A DNA stretch of 64,000 nucleotides. Source: Rhodothalassiaceae bacterium (GTDB lineage: Bacteria > Pseudomonadota > Alphaproteobacteria > Sphingomonadales > Rhodothalassiaceae). Shown here one piece after another: positions 53,095 through 63,550 of this stretch. The notes under the pieces were generated by a model. The model did not search any database and was not told the DNA's origin. It saw only the letters and a list, made by a program, of their open reading frames with translations. The translations under genes were made by a program, and so were the position numbers. Location: positions 1,465,491-1,529,490 of the forward strand of contig BPKC01000001.1 of assembly GCA_026004935.1 (NCBI GenBank), given 5' to 3'. The stretch's first letter is position 1, and each line of letters starts with the position of its first letter.

Positions 53095-54297
53095 TCACGC
53101 CGTGGCCGCCTCCGGCTCATAGACGCTGAGCACGGTTTCCTCAAGCGCGCGCGTCTCGACGAGGCGCAGGCGCGGCGCGTCGGCCATCGCCGCAAGGCCG
53201 AGTGCGGGCAGCGCCGGCACCCCGTCCGCGCCGATGACGCAGTTGCCGGTGAAGTGGTAGAGCCGGTCGAACAGGCCGGCCTTGACGAACAGGCCCGCGA
53301 CCTCGCCGCCGCCTTCGACGAGAAGCCGCGTGATGCCCGCGCCCGCCAGCGCGGCAAGGATCGCGCGCGCCGTCTCGGCCGCGTCGGCGTCCGGGGGGCT
53401 CGCGAAGGTCACGGCGTGAAGGCCGGGCCGGCCGGGCTCGTCCGGATAGGGGGCGGGCAGGCCGGGCGCCCCGGCCCCCTCCGGCAGCAGCAGCCAGACC
53501 GGCACGCGGTGCGCGCCGGCGGCGAGCCGGGATCCCGCCTCGAGCGCGCGACGGCGCGTGAGTACGACGCGCACGGGCGAGGCCTGCTCCAGCCCCGGCA
53601 GCCGGCAGGTGAGCTCCGGATCGTCGATCCGCGCGGTGCGCCCGCCGATCAGGATCGCGTCGTGGCGCGCGCGCAGAAGATGCGCGTGGCGGCGGGCCGC
53701 CTCGCCCGTGATCCAGCGGGCGTCCCCGCCGGCCGCGGCGATCCGCCCGTCCAGAGAGGTCGCGAGCTTGACCGCCACCAGCGGCCGGTTCTGCGTGACC
53801 TTGAGGACGAATCCGCGGTTGAGCGCGCGCGCCTCATCGGCGAGCAGGCCCACGTCGACGGCGATCCCGGCTTCCCGCAGCCGCGCGATGCCGCGGCCCG
53901 CGGTGCGGGGATCCGGATCCGTCATCGCCACCACGACGCGGGCGACACCAGCAGCCGCCAGCGCATCCGCACAGGGCGGGGTGCGACCGTGGTGGGCGCA
54001 GGGCTCGAGCGTGACATGGGCGGTGGCACCGCGGGCCGCCTCTCCTGCGCGCTGGAGCGCGAGGGTTTCCGCATGCGGCCGCCCGCCGGGCGCCGTCGAG
54101 CCGCGGGCGATGACGACCCCGTCCTTCACCAGCACGCAGCCCACAGCCGGATTCGGCGCGACGCGGCCCAGCATGCGCCCCGCAAGGCGCAAGGCGATCT
54201 CCATGAAGCGGGCATCCTCCGCGGCGGCGGATCGGACCGCCGGACCGGGCGCGGGATCGGAGAAATCCTCCGGTGTCGGCACGGGCGGGGCCGCCAT
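53095..54297 (-). CDS. ribD: Bifunctional deaminase/reductase RibD
   Basis: 400 aa from ATG 54297, 4 bp after nrdR. The deaminase domain has the zinc ligands His75 (HAETLAL, with Glu77 catalytic), Cys100 and Cys109 ([15 protein letters not shown]). The reductase domain starts near residue 180 ([53 protein letters not shown]). It carries out the second and third steps of riboflavin synthesis. Confidence 0.96.
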   Translation of the reverse strand: MAAPPVPTPEDFSDPAPGPAVRSAAAEDARFMEIALRLAGRMLGRVAPNPAVGCVLVKDGVVIARGSTAPGGRPHAETLALQRAGEAARGATAHVTLEPCAHHGRTPPCADALAAAGVARVVVAMTDPDPRTAGRGIARLREAGIAVDVGLLADEARALNRGFVLKVTQNRPLVAVKLATSLDGRIAAAGGDARWITGEAARRHAHLLRARHDAILIGGRTARIDDPELTCRLPGLEQASPVRVVLTRRRALEAGSRLAAGAHRVPVWLLLPEGAGAPGLPAPYPDEPGRPGLHAVTFASPPDADAAETARAILAALAGAGITRLLVEGGGEVAGLFVKAGLFDRLYHFTGNCVIGADGVPALPALGLAAMADAPRLRLVETRALEETVLSVYEPEAATA

Positions 54298-54301
54298 GGC
54301 G

Positions 54302-54808
54302 CTATTCGGCCGCGGCGTCGTCGGCGTCGATGCGGCGGCGCGCGGCGGTCCTGCCGCCCTCCTTCTGGAGCGAGGAGACGAATTCCTCGAAGTCCTGCGC
54401 CTCGCGGAAGTTCCGGTAGACGCTGGCGTAGCGGACATAGGCCACCTGGTCGAGCTGGGAGAGGGCGTCCATCACCATCTCGCCGATGACCTCGGAGGGG
54501 ATTTCGGGCTCGCCCATGGATTCGAGGCGCCGCACCAGCCCGTTCACCATGCGCTCGACCCGCTCGGGCTCGACGGGCCGCTTGCGCAGGGCGATGTCGA
54601 TCGAGCGCTGGAGCTTGTCGCGGTCGAAGGGCACGCGCCGGCCGTTGCGCTTGATGACGGTGAGCGCGCGCAGCTGCACCCGCTCGAAGGTGGTAAACCG
54701 CGCGCCGCAGCCTAGACAGTGCCGGCGGCGGCGGATGGCGGCGCCGTCCTCGCTGGGCCGCGAATCCTTGACCTGGGTTTCCTCGTAGCCGCAGAAGGGG
54801 CAGCGCAT
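54302..54808 (-). CDS. nrdR: Transcriptional repressor NrdR
   Basis: 168 aa. N-terminal zinc ribbon (Cys3, Cys6, Cys31, Cys34 in [10 protein letters not shown] ... [13 protein letters not shown]) and an ATP-cone ([20 protein letters not shown]). NrdR senses ATP/dATP and represses ribonucleotide reductase genes. The glyA-nrdR-ribD order is typical of Alphaproteobacteria. No NrdR box is apparent in this window. Confidence 0.97.
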   Translation of the reverse strand: MRCPFCGYEETQVKDSRPSEDGAAIRRRRHCLGCGARFTTFERVQLRALTVIKRNGRRVPFDRDKLQRSIDIALRKRPVEPERVERMVNGLVRRLESMGEPEIPSEVIGEMVMDALSQLDQVAYVRYASVYRNFREAQDFEEFVSSLQKEGGRTAARRRIDADDAAAE

Positions 54809-54850
54809 TTCGCCTCCTCGGATTCCTCCCCGCCGGCGCGTCCGGCCCCT

Positions 54851-56170
54851 CTAGATCTCCAGATCCGGGTAGATCGGAAAGCGGGCGCACAGCTCGCGCA
54901 CCCGGGCGCGCACCGCCTGCTCGATCGCGCCGTTGTTCTCGGCGCCGTTGGCCTTGAGGCCGTCGAGCACCTCGGTGATCCAGTCCGCCACCAGGCGGAA
55001 CTCCGCCCGGCCGAAGCCGCGGGTGGTGGCCGCCGGCGAGCCGAGGCGGATGCCGGATGTGATGAACGGCTTTTCCGGATCGCCCGGCACGCCGTTCTTG
55101 TTGCATGTGATCCCGGCCCGCTCCAGAGCCTCGTCCGCGGCCTTGCCCGTCAGCCCCTTCGGCCTGAGGTCGACGAGGATGAGATGGGTGTCCGTGCCGC
55201 CGGAGACGATCGCAAAGCCGTGTTCCTTCAGCCTTTCGGCGAGCGTGCGCGCGTTCTCGACCACGGCGGCCGCGTAGGCCCGGAAGGACGGGTCCAGCGC
55301 CTCCTTGAAGGCCACCGCCTTGGCCGCGATGATGTGCATCAGCGGTCCGCCCTGCAGCCCCGGGAAGACGGCGGAGTTGATCTTCTTTGCGATGTCGGGG
55401 TCGTTGGTGAGGATCATGCCGCCGCGCGGGCCGCGCAGGGTCTTGTGGGTGGTCGTCGTCACGACATGGGCATGGGGCAGGGGATTGGGGTGCACGCCGC
55501 CCGCCACCAGCCCGGCGAAATGCGCCATGTCCACCATCAGATAGGCGCCGACACCGTCCGCGATCTCGCGAAAGCGCGCAAAGTCGATCACCCGCGGATA
55601 GGCGGAGCCGCCCGCGATGATGAGCTTCGGCCGCTCGCGCGCGGCGATGGCGGCGACCTCGTCATAGTCGATCAGCCCGTCCTCGGTGCGCACGCCGTAA
55701 TGGACCGCGCGGAACCATTTGCCGGAGATGTTGACCTTCGCGCCATGGGTCAGATGGCCGCCGGCATCGAGGCTCATGCCGAGAATCTTGTCCCCCGGCT
55801 CGAGCAGGGCGAGATAGACGGCGCCGTTGGCCTGGGCGCCCGAATGGGGCTGGACATTGACGAAATCCGCCCCGAAGAGGGCCTTCGCGCGCGCGATCGC
55901 AAGACTCTCGGCGACATCCACATGCGCGCAGCCCTGATAGTAGCGCCGGCCCGGGTAGCCCTCGGCATACTTGTTGGTGAGCACCGAGCCCATGGCCTCG
56001 AGCACGGCGCGCGAGACGATGTTCTCGGAAGCGATCAGCTCGATCTGCGTCTGCTGACGCTTCAGCTCGGCCGCAATCGCATCCGCGATCTCCGGATCCA
56101 CCGCCCGCAGCCGTGCGGTGAAAAACCCTTCGCGCAGGCCTGAGCCGGCCAGTGCCACGGCGTCCGCCAT
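54851..56170 (-). CDS. glyA: Serine hydroxymethyltransferase GlyA
   Basis: 439 aa from ATG 56170 (GTG 56173 lies just before). Diagnostic blocks: [59 protein letters not shown] and the PLP-lysine motif [16 protein letters not shown]. It interconverts serine and glycine with tetrahydrofolate. Second gene of the rpiB operon. Confidence 0.98.
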   Translation of the reverse strand: MADAVALAGSGLREGFFTARLRAVDPEIADAIAAELKRQQTQIELIASENIVSRAVLEAMGSVLTNKYAEGYPGRRYYQGCAHVDVAESLAIARAKALFGADFVNVQPHSGAQANGAVYLALLEPGDKILGMSLDAGGHLTHGAKVNISGKWFRAVHYGVRTEDGLIDYDEVAAIAARERPKLIIAGGSAYPRVIDFARFREIADGVGAYLMVDMAHFAGLVAGGVHPNPLPHAHVVTTTTHKTLRGPRGGMILTNDPDIAKKINSAVFPGLQGGPLMHIIAAKAVAFKEALDPSFRAYAAAVVENARTLAERLKEHGFAIVSGGTDTHLILVDLRPKGLTGKAADEALERAGITCNKNGVPGDPEKPFITSGIRLGSPAATTRGFGRAEFRLVADWITEVLDGLKANGAENNGAIEQAVRARVRELCARFPIYPDLEI

Positions 56171-56206
56171 CACTCGTCGTTCCTTTCCTGTCGGCCCGTG
56201 CCGCCC

Positions 56207-56680
56207 TCAGCCCGCCGTTTCAAGCACGGGTCGGGACAGCTTGTCCACGCGTCGCTGGTGCCGGCCGCCCTCGAAGGCGGTGTCGAGAAACGCATCGACG
56301 ATCTCGCGCGCGAGCTCGGGGCCGATCAGCCGCGCACCGAGCGCCAGGAGATTGGCGTCGTTGTGGCGTCGGGCGAGCCGCGCGCTGGTGACGTCGTGGC
56401 AGAGCGCCGCGCGTGCGGCCGGATGCCGGTTGGCCGCGATCGAGATCCCGATGCCCGAGCCGCAGATGATGACCCCCCGACTCGCGCGCCCGGCGGCGAT
56501 CGCGGCGGCCGCCCGGTAGCCGAAGTCGGGATAGTCCACCGACTCCTCGCCGTCGGTGCCGAGGTCCAGCACCGCAAAACCCCGCGCCTCGAGATGCGCC
56601 CTGACCAGCTCCTTCAACGCGAATCCCGCGTGATCACAGGCCACGACGAGCCGCTCGCCGGGTCCATTCGTCGCACCCAT
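56207..56680 (-). CDS. rpiB: Ribose-5-phosphate isomerase B
   Basis: 157 aa from ATG 56680. RpiB/LacAB signature: LVVACDHAGFALKELVRAHL, VDYPDFGYRAAAAIAAG, GVIICGSGIGISIAANRHPA and ALCHDVTSARLARRHNDANL. It isomerises ribose 5-phosphate and ribulose 5-phosphate, which feeds RibB in the same operon. First gene of the leftward operon, divergent from mucR; the 267 bp between them holds no clear promoter match. Confidence 0.95.
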   Translation of the reverse strand: MGATNGPGERLVVACDHAGFALKELVRAHLEARGFAVLDLGTDGEESVDYPDFGYRAAAAIAAGRASRGVIICGSGIGISIAANRHPAARAALCHDVTSARLARRHNDANLLALGARLIGPELAREIVDAFLDTAFEGGRHQRRVDKLSRPVLETAG

Positions 56681-56947
56681 CTGCCCTGTCTTTTCCTGTC
56701 GCCGCCGGTTCCGGATCCTGCGATCCTCGGCCCGATCCTTACCACATGTCGTGGAAGCGCGGCAATGTCCCCCAACGCTTCGTGGTGGAGGAGCGGCAAA
56801 ATGCAGTGTTGAAATGTCCGCTTCCGCTTGATATGTGGAAAGACGCGTCTCCCGGACTATTAGATCCGGCAGGACACGGCCTTTACTTGCCTTTGTGAGA
56901 TGGTAGAATGACGTGCGATTTGGCCAATTGGGAAGGGCACCGGGCAC

Positions 56948-57385
56948 ATGAGTGACGAGCAGGGACGGGCGTTCGATCAGGGGGTCCAGCTTCAGATGGT
57001 GGCGGACATCGTCACCGCCTATGTGAGCAACAATCCGGTGCCCGTGGAGAATGTGCCGGATCTCATCCGCTCGGTGCATGACACGCTCGCCGGGCTTGCG
57101 GGCGAGGGCAAGGCGCCCGCCCAGAAGCCCGCGGTGCCGATCAGGAAATCGGTCACCGACGACTACATCATCTGCCTCGAGGACGGGCGCAAGCTCAAGG
57201 TGCTCAAGCGCTACCTGCGCAGCCGCTACAACATGACGCCCGAAGAATACCGGGCGAAGTGGAACCTGCCGGCGGACTATCCGATGGTGGCCCCCGCCTA
57301 TGCGCGCAAGCGGGCGGAGTTCGCGAAGAAGATCGGGCTCGGCCGGCGCGGCGGCCGCCGGCGCAGCGCGGGCGAGAAGAAGTAG
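56948..57385 (+). CDS. mucR: MucR/Ros family transcriptional regulator
   Basis: 145 aa. N-terminal oligomerisation region (MVADIVTAYVSNNPVPVENV PDLI at about 17-40, the MucR hallmark) and the Ros-type domain DYIICLEDGRKLKVLKRYL followed by NMTPEEYRAKWNLPADYPMV. Of the usual zinc ligands only Cys76 remains; Asp79 replaces the second Cys, and the two His are Tyr89 and Arg93, so the finger is probably zinc-free as in some Mesorhizobium homologs. MucR proteins are H-NS-like silencers of AT-rich DNA and regulate motility and cell cycle; the AT-rich toxin genes of this window are plausible targets. Confidence 0.93.
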   Translation: MSDEQGRAFDQGVQLQMVADIVTAYVSNNPVPVENVPDLIRSVHDTLAGLAGEGKAPAQKPAVPIRKSVTDDYIICLEDGRKLKVLKRYLRSRYNMTPEEYRAKWNLPADYPMVAPAYARKRAEFAKKIGLGRRGGRRRSAGEKK

Positions 57386-57960
57386 GCGCCCGCAGTCGCG
57401 CGTCGCGGGGGCGGAAGGGCGGTGCGTTCCGGCTGGCCATGGGGTTGGACGCGTGCTCCGGCTCCCTCTCTTTTGCGCGACCTGCCGACGTTCTCTCGTT
57501 TTCACCGGCCGACACTCTCTTTTCGTCACCCGCCGGCTCGACCGGCGGGTCCAGCCGCCGGCGGGGCCGCTTACCGCCGTCGGAGCTGCCGTCCCTGCCC
57601 GGTGGGTTCGCCGATCAAGTCGGCGAACGACGCGAGTGGAGCATCCACCGGTCCGCACTTCCAGTCACCACGCCTGATGGGCGGGTCCATCGTCACCCGC
57701 CCGCACCCTCTCTCTTCGTCACCCGCCGACTTGATCGGCGGGTCCAGCGAAAGGCGGGGACGGCATCATGCGCCCGGATCGTGACGTCCGGCGGCTGGAT
57801 TCGCCGCTTTCGCGGCGAATGACGAAAAAAGCGAGCGTCACCCGTCGGTCACCGCGACCGGGGACGCACAGGATGGTCGGCGGGCGCGCCCGCTCCTGCT
57901 TGCCGCGGGCCCCTGCGGCCGCTAAGGAAGGCGCGGCGGGGCCAGGGCTTCGCCGGGCCC
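57386..57960. repeat. Palindromic intergenic repeats
   Basis: No convincing gene in nearly 600 bp. Copies of a 23-bp palindrome, ACCCGCCGGCTCGACCGGCG plus GGT, lie at 57528-57550 and, as a variant, 57721-57743. They are embedded in TTCGTC...GTCCAG flanks that recur at 60.1-61.1 kb. Overlapping reading frames here are low-complexity artefacts. Confidence 0.75.
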
Positions 57961-57984
57961 GGGACCATGCGCCGGAGGACCGTC

Positions 57985-58179
57985 ATGGCCGCCAAGGATC
58001 CCGCACGCATGGAGCGCCTCAAGGCGGCGCTGAGAGCCAATCTGCGCCGACGCAAGGCGCAGATGCGCGCCCGCGCCGGCACGCCCGATGCCGCCCACGG
58101 TGCGGCACCCGCCGGGTCGCGGCCCGGGCGGCCGGCCGATGAGGCACAGGACAGGGAGGAAGCCGACCGATGCCCGTGA
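57985..58179 (+). CDS. Small conserved basic hypothetical protein
   Basis: 64 aa; GGAGGACC fixes ATG 57985. The N-terminal half ([32 protein letters not shown]) resembles a short basic helical protein found in many Alphaproteobacteria; the rest is low complexity. It overlaps the dcd start by 10 bp, suggesting coupled translation. Function unknown. Confidence 0.65.
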   Translation: MAAKDPARMERLKAALRANLRRRKAQMRARAGTPDAAHGAAPAGSRPGRPADEAQDREEADRCP

Positions 58180-58724
58180 TGTCCGACCGCTGGATCCGCC
58201 GCATGGCGAAGGAATGCGGCATGATCGAGCCCTTCGAGGACCGCCAGCGGCGCGAGGGCATGATCTCCTACGGGCTGTCCTCCTACGGCTACGACGCCCG
58301 GGTTGCCGACGAGTTCAAGATCTTCACCAATGTCAACAACGCGCTGGTGGACCCGAAGAACTTCGCCCAGGAGAGCTTCGTGGACAAGAAGGCGGAGGTG
58401 TGCATCATCCCGCCCAATTCCTTCGCGCTGGCCCGCACGGTGGAATACTTCCGCATCCCGCGCGACGTGATCGTCATCTGCCTCGGCAAGAGCACCTATG
58501 CGCGCTGCGGGATCATCGTGAACGTGACGCCGCTCGAGCCCGGCTGGGAGGGGCATGTGACGATCGAGATCTCGAACACGACGCCGCTGCCCTGCAAGAT
58601 CTACGCGAACGAGGGGATCGCCCAGTTCCTGTTCCTGCAGGGCAACGAGCCCTGCGAGGTCTCCTACGCGGATCGGGGCGGCAAGTATCAGGGCCAGCGC
58701 GGGGTCACCCTGCCGCGGCTCTAG
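58170..58724 (+). CDS. dcd: dCTP deaminase
   Basis: 184 aa. Full match to the trimeric dCTP deaminase pattern: [80 protein letters not shown] and the C-terminal [14 protein letters not shown]. It makes dUTP for thymidylate synthesis. The ATG at 58170 lies within the previous gene; ATG 58179 (MSDRW) is also possible. Confidence 0.96.
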   Translation: MPVMSDRWIRRMAKECGMIEPFEDRQRREGMISYGLSSYGYDARVADEFKIFTNVNNALVDPKNFAQESFVDKKAEVCIIPPNSFALARTVEYFRIPRDVIVICLGKSTYARCGIIVNVTPLEPGWEGHVTIEISNTTPLPCKIYANEGIAQFLFLQGNEPCEVSYADRGGKYQGQRGVTLPRL

Positions 58725-58817
58725 CGTCGCCGCCGCGTTCGCGCCCCGCAGCCGCCATCATCCGGCCCCGATGAGGGGCCATTGCGGGCGCGGCGGGTTC
58801 ACCGGACGGAAGAGACC

Positions 58818-60089
58818 ATGGACCGGCTCGAGATCATCGGTGGCGTTGCGCTGCGCGGCCGCATCCCGATCGCGGGCGCGAAGAACGCCGCGCTGCCGCT
58901 GATGGCGGCCGCGCTGCTGACGGACGAGCCGCTGCATCTTTCCAACGTCCCGGCGCTCGCCGACATCCGCTCGATGGCGGGACTTCTCGCGGCGCTGGGG
59001 GTGGAGGTGGAGCGTGACGAGGCCGCGGGCCGCCTCGCGCTCGCCGCCCGCGAGATCACGGCGCGGCATGCGCCCTACGACCTCGTGCGGCGGATGCGGG
59101 CCTCGATCCTGGTGCTCGGCCCGCTTCTCGCCCGCACGGGCGAGGCGCGGGTGGCGCTGCCCGGGGGCTGCGCCATCGGCCCGCGGCCGATCGACCTGCA
59201 TCTGAAGGGTCTCGAGGCCCTCGGCGCCGAAATCCGGCTGGAGGAGGGCGACGTCATCGCGCGTGCGCCCCGCGGTCTCGTCGGCGCACGGATCGTCCTG
59301 CCCAGGGTCTCGGTGGGCGCCACCGAGAACCTGCTGATGGCCGCGGCGCTCGCGCGCGGCACGACGGTGATCGAGAATGCGGCCCGCGAGCCGGAGGTGG
59401 CGGATCTCGGCCGCGCGCTGGTCGCCATGGGCGCCCGCATCACGGGACTCGGCAGCGACCGCATCGAGGTGGAGGGTGTCGCCCGCCTCGGCGGCGCCCG
59501 ACATGCGGTCCTGCCGGACCGGATCGAGGCCGGATCCTATGCCGTCGCCGCGGCGATCACCGGCGGCGACCTGCTGCTCGAGGGCGCCGTGCCCGCCGAC
59601 ATGGACGCCGTCATCGCCTTCCTGCGTGCCGCTGGGACCGAGGTGGAGGAGCGGGCCGGGGGCATCCGCGTCGCCCGCGATCCCGCGACTGCGATTCGGC
59701 CGGTCAATGTCGTCACGCAGCCCTTTCCCGGCTTTCCCACCGACATGCAGGCCCAGGCCATGGCGCTGATGACGCTGGCGGACGGCGCCTGCGTGATCAC
59801 GGAGGCGATCTTCGAGAACCGCTTCATGCATGTGCTCGAGCTCGTGCGGCTGGGTGCGGACATCACGGTCACGGGGGCGAGCGCGGTCGTGCGCGGAGTC
59901 GGCCGGCTCGTGGGCGCGCCGGTGATGGCGACCGACCTGCGCGCGAGCATGTCTCTGGTGCTGGCCGGGCTCGCGGCCGAGGGGCGGACCGTCGTCAACC
60001 GCGTCTATCATCTCGATCGCGGCTATGAGCGGATCGAGGAAAAGCTCGCCGCCGTCGGCGCCCGCATCCGCCGCCTCCGGGACGCATGA
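58818..60089 (+). CDS. murA: UDP-N-acetylglucosamine 1-carboxyvinyltransferase MurA
   Basis: 423 aa from ATG 58818. N-terminal [13 protein letters not shown], the active-site loop [19 protein letters not shown] with Cys118 (the fosfomycin target), [23 protein letters not shown], and the C-terminal [20 protein letters not shown] and [14 protein letters not shown]. It commits UDP-GlcNAc to peptidoglycan synthesis. Start is preceded by GGACGGAAGAG. Followed by 1 kb of repeats. Confidence 0.97.
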   Translation: MDRLEIIGGVALRGRIPIAGAKNAALPLMAAALLTDEPLHLSNVPALADIRSMAGLLAALGVEVERDEAAGRLALAAREITARHAPYDLVRRMRASILVLGPLLARTGEARVALPGGCAIGPRPIDLHLKGLEALGAEIRLEEGDVIARAPRGLVGARIVLPRVSVGATENLLMAAALARGTTVIENAAREPEVADLGRALVAMGARITGLGSDRIEVEGVARLGGARHAVLPDRIEAGSYAVAAAITGGDLLLEGAVPADMDAVIAFLRAAGTEVEERAGGIRVARDPATAIRPVNVVTQPFPGFPTDMQAQAMALMTLADGACVITEAIFENRFMHVLELVRLGADITVTGASAVVRGVGRLVGAPVMATDLRASMSLVLAGLAAEGRTVVNRVYHLDRGYERIEEKLAAVGARIRRLRDA

Positions 60090-61105
60090 TGGAACACCCC
60101 CCGGGCGGGGGCGGGCGCGGCATGACGCAATTTCGAACGCGTAGTTCACCGGCTCGACCGGCGAACCCATGGGGCCGTGATGGCATACCCGGCGCCGGGA
60201 ATTGGCCCCCTTTTGGCTGGACCCGCCGGTCGAGCCGGCGGGTGACGAGGAGAGAGGGTGCCGGCGGGTCACGAAGGACCCGCCCATCAGGCGTGGTGAC
60301 TGGAAGTGCGCACCGGCGGTGACGACCTCCCCGCCGCGTCGTTCGCCAGCTTGACCGGCGAACCCATGGGGCCGTGATGGCATACCCGGCGCCGGGAATT
60401 GGCCCCCTTTTGGCTGGACCCGCCGGTCAAGCCGGCGGGTGACGAGGAGAGAGGGTGCCGGCGGGTCACGAAGGACCCGCCCATCAGGCGTGGTGACTGG
60501 AAGTGCGCACCGGCGGTGACGACCTCCCCGCCGCGTCGTTCGCCGGCTTGACCGGCGAACCCACCCCACAGTGGTGACGGCATCCGGCTCTGGAGATCGG
60601 CACCGCTTCCGGCTGGACCCGCCGGTCGGGCCGGCGGGTGACGAGGAGAGAGTGCGCACCGGCGGTGACGACCTCCCCACCGCGTCGTTCGCCGGCTTGA
60701 CCGGCGAACCCAGCCCACAGTGGTGACGGCATCCGGCTCTGGAGATCGGCACCGCTTCCGGCTGGACCCGCCGGTCGAGCCGGCGGGTGACGAGGAGAGA
60801 GTGCGCACCGGCGGTGACGACCTCCCCGCCGCGTCGTTCGCCGGCTTGACCGGCGAACCCAGCCCACAGTGGTGACGGCATCCGGCTCTGGAGATCGGCA
60901 CCGCTTCCGGCTGGACCCGCCGGTCAAGCCGGCGGGTGACGAGGAAAGGGGGCTGGATCCGCCGATCAAGTCGGCGGATGACGAAAAAAGAAGGTGGATC
61001 CGCCGGTCAAGTCGGCGGATGACGAGAAGAGGGCGGCGGATGACGAGCAAGGGAGTTGTCCCCGCCGGTCGAGCCCGCAGGCGACCGGCCCGGCCCGCCA
61101 CGCAT
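60090..61105. repeat. Tandem long repeats with embedded palindromes
   Basis: No gene. Five copies of a GCTTGACCGGCGAACCCA-type element occur at 60153, 60350, 60547, 60696 and 60845, giving unit lengths of 197, 197, 149 and 149 bp. Each unit also holds the palindrome CCCGCCGGTCAAGCCGGCGGG and GCGCACCGGCGGTGACGACC. The last 150 bp carry shorter, GATCCGCCGATCAAGTCGGC-type palindromes. The same elements occur at 57.5-57.8 kb. Confidence 0.85.
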
Positions 61106-61912
61106 TCAGCCCGCAGCCGCGTCGGCCTCGGCCAGCGCCTCCTTGACGGCGTTCTTCAGCCGCTCGTAGCCGCCCGCGCCTTCGAGCAGCCGGCGGTTGA
61201 CGACGTAGGTCGGCGTGCCGGCGACACCGAGCGCATGGGCGGTCGCGAGCGTCTTTTGAATGTATTCCTCGATCGCGGGATCGCCCATGTCCCGCTTCAG
61301 CCGGTCGAGATCGCAGCCGGCCTCCTGCGCGAGGCGCAGGATCCGCTCCTCGCTCAGTCCCCCGCTCGCGGTCATGACGGCGTCGTGGTAGGCGGGAAAG
61401 CAGCCCTGCCGGAAGGCCGCCACCGCCGCGCGCGCGGCGGTCGCCGAGACCGGGGGATCACCCGGCCGGTCCAGCACCGGGAACTGCTTGAAGACATAGC
61501 GGATGCGCCCCTCGAACTCCTTGAGCAGCCGGGCCGTGTCCGCGTGCGCGCGGCGGCAGTAGGGGCAGCGGTAGTCGTAGAACTCGATCACTGTCACCGG
61601 TGCATCCTGCGGCCCGATCACGGGCGAGAAGCCGTCATGGGCGAGCTCGCGCCAGGCGGCGCCGATGCGCCGGCTCTGCTCGCGCTCCACATCCGCCATC
61701 TGGCTGCGCTGCCAGCGCTCGATCGCCTCCAGCACCACGTCCGGGTGGGCGAGGAGATAGCTGCGGATCTCGTCTCCCTTCTCGCGCGGCTCGGCGGGCG
61801 TGCCGCGCGCGCCGGCGAGCGCGAGCAGGATCCCGCCGCCGAGCAGGAGCAGGAAGACGACGAGCGCCGGCACGAGACCGCGCCGGCCGCCGGTGTCACT
61901 TGCCGATGACAT
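61106..61912 (-). CDS. DsbA-family thiol:disulfide oxidoreductase
   Basis: 268 aa. Membrane anchor at residues 13-33 (LVPALVVFLLLLGGGILLAL), a helical N-terminal region (YLLAHPDVVLEAIERWQRSQ) as in ScsC/BdbD-type proteins, then a thioredoxin fold with CPYC (Cys116, Cys119) and the cis-Pro loop GTPTYVV (Pro234). Two further Cys (171, 200) sit in the helical insert. It should form or shuffle disulfides in the periplasm. Adjacent to an M48 peptidase on the same strand, a frequent alphaproteobacterial pair. Confidence 0.92.
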   Translation of the reverse strand: MSSASDTGGRRGLVPALVVFLLLLGGGILLALAGARGTPAEPREKGDEIRSYLLAHPDVVLEAIERWQRSQMADVEREQSRRIGAAWRELAHDGFSPVIGPQDAPVTVIEFYDYRCPYCRRAHADTARLLKEFEGRIRYVFKQFPVLDRPGDPPVSATAARAAVAAFRQGCFPAYHDAVMTASGGLSEERILRLAQEAGCDLDRLKRDMGDPAIEEYIQKTLATAHALGVAGTPTYVVNRRLLEGAGGYERLKNAVKEALAEADAAAG

Positions 61913-62037
61913 CCGCGATACCCTCCTTCACGCGGGCGCACACCCGCGACCTGCCCGCGACCGCCCCGGCCCGTCCTTATCCGCGCCGCGCGGGCGATGC
62001 AAGGGCGCGTCCGAAGCGCATGCCGCGACCGCCTTTC

Positions 62038-63411
62038 TCACTGCGGCCGCCGCCGGCCCTTCTCGTTCTTCGCCAGCTCCTCGGCGGCAAGGGAGATGTC
62101 CTGGGCGCGCAGCCAGGCCGGCGAGCCCTCGGGCAGCTTCTCCATGGCCTTCTTCGCCATGGCGGCCGCCCGCGCCCCCTGGCCCAGCAGCATGAACCGC
62201 TCGGCGCCGGCCAGGGCCGCCTGTCCCTCCTCGCCGAGGCGGGTGTAGACCTCGGCAAGCTGGAACCAGGCGAAGGGATCATGGCGATCCAGCGCCACCG
62301 AGCGCGAGAGCACCTCGACGGCCTTGCGGTCGGTTTCCGGTGTCTCCATCGCCACCAGCGCCCGGCCGTAAAGCGCCAGGATGAGGGGCTGATCCGGCGC
62401 GAGCTCTGCCGCCCGCGCAAGATCGGCGAGCGATTCCGCCACCCGTCCGTTCTCGAACAGCATCTGGCCGCGGATCTCGTGAAAATACGGATTGTCGGGT
62501 TCTGCGGCGATGAGCGCCTCGGCCTCCTCGAGAGATTTCCGCCATTCCAGCATCTTGTTGTAGGCGTAGACGCGCGCATAGCGCGCGGGGATGCTGGTAT
62601 CGGAGGGCGGATACTTGCCGAGCGTGGATCGCGCCGGCCAGACATAGCCTTCCAGCTTGGCCTTGATGCGGCGGAACCACTCCTCGAGCTTCGGGTCCGT
62701 CGGGGCGTCCCAGAAGGGCGAGGCCTTCAGCTTCGTCTCCAGATTGCTGATGCGCTCGCTCGAAAGGGGGTGGGTGAGCACGTAGGGGTCGAGGCGGTTG
62801 CCGTAGCCGACCAGCTCCTGATAGCGGAACTTCTCGAAGATCTCGAGCAGCCCCCGGCCCGACTGGTGCGTCCGGAGCAGAAGATCGGCCGCGGCCTGGT
62901 CGGCCGAGGCCTCCTGCACGCGCAGGAAGCGCAGCACCGTGCGCTGGGCCATGCTCTGGCCGCCCATGATGATGCCGGCCCCGGCGTCCGGCGCACCGGC
63001 CGCGATCGCCGCCGCCCCGAGCAGCAGGGACAGGATCGTCATGCTGGTCGCCGGGGTCAGGGCCTCGTCGATGCGCTGGACGTGGCCGCCCAGCATGTGG
63101 CCGGTTTCATGGGCGATCACGCCGACGAGCTGGGAGACGTTGTCCGCCTGGAGCAGGAGACCGGAATGGATGAAAATCGCCTGGCCGCCCGCATAGAAGG
63201 CGTTGAGGGAGGTGTCGTCGACGATGACGATCGTGACGTTGCGCGGATTGAGGCCGCCGGCCGCGAACAGCGGATCGGAGATCCGGTGCAGGAACGCCTC
63301 GGTCTCCGCATCACGCAGGATGCGGATGTTCTGGGCCGAGGCCGTGCCCGCCGCCTGCCACAGCAGGGCGGTCAGCACGATCACCGCCAGATGGCGCAGA
63401 AGCCGCCGCAC
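62038..63411 (-). CDS. Periplasmic BepA-like M48 metalloprotease with TPR domain
   Basis: 457 aa. GTG 63411 is chosen because GGAGG lies 9 bases upstream; GTG 63420 would leave no spacing. Signal peptide (LAVIVLTALLWQAAGTASAQ). Zinc motif HETGH (His101, His105) with the third ligand Glu167 in EASAD. From about residue 280 a set of TPR helices (RYARVYAYNKMLEWRKSLEE, NPYFHEIRGQMLFENGRVAE, DPFAWFQLAEVYTRLGEEGQ). Similar proteins (BepA/YfgC) assist outer-membrane protein assembly and degrade stalled substrates. Confidence 0.93.
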   Translation of the reverse strand: MRRLLRHLAVIVLTALLWQAAGTASAQNIRILRDAETEAFLHRISDPLFAAGGLNPRNVTIVIVDDTSLNAFYAGGQAIFIHSGLLLQADNVSQLVGVIAHETGHMLGGHVQRIDEALTPATSMTILSLLLGAAAIAAGAPDAGAGIIMGGQSMAQRTVLRFLRVQEASADQAAADLLLRTHQSGRGLLEIFEKFRYQELVGYGNRLDPYVLTHPLSSERISNLETKLKASPFWDAPTDPKLEEWFRRIKAKLEGYVWPARSTLGKYPPSDTSIPARYARVYAYNKMLEWRKSLEEAEALIAAEPDNPYFHEIRGQMLFENGRVAESLADLARAAELAPDQPLILALYGRALVAMETPETDRKAVEVLSRSVALDRHDPFAWFQLAEVYTRLGEEGQAALAGAERFMLLGQGARAAAMAKKAMEKLPEGSPAWLRAQDISLAAEELAKNEKGRRRPQ

Positions 63412-63550
63412 GTCGCTCACCCTCCGCTGGCCGCAAGGACCCCGCTCTGCCCGGGCAATCCGGCCAGAACATGGCAAGCCCCCGCCTTGCACACAAGGGG
63501 CGGGCGGCCGCGATGCGCCGAAACGTCCGGCGCAGGCGGCCGGCGGCGCG

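Noticed and set aside
57422-57822. Overlapping rightward reading frames after mucR
   Set aside because: They run through palindromic repeats, lack ribosome-binding sites and have low-complexity sequence.
58758-60881. 707-codon leftward frame opposite murA
   Set aside because: Antisense shadow of murA joined to the repeat region; MurA on the plus strand is unambiguous.
60140-61070. CRISPR array
   Set aside because: Repeat units are 149-197 bp with conserved, not unique, intervals, and there are no cas genes.
63418-63420. GTG 63420 as the start of the M48 peptidase
   Set aside because: The GGAGG sequence touches this codon directly; GTG 63411 has normal spacing.
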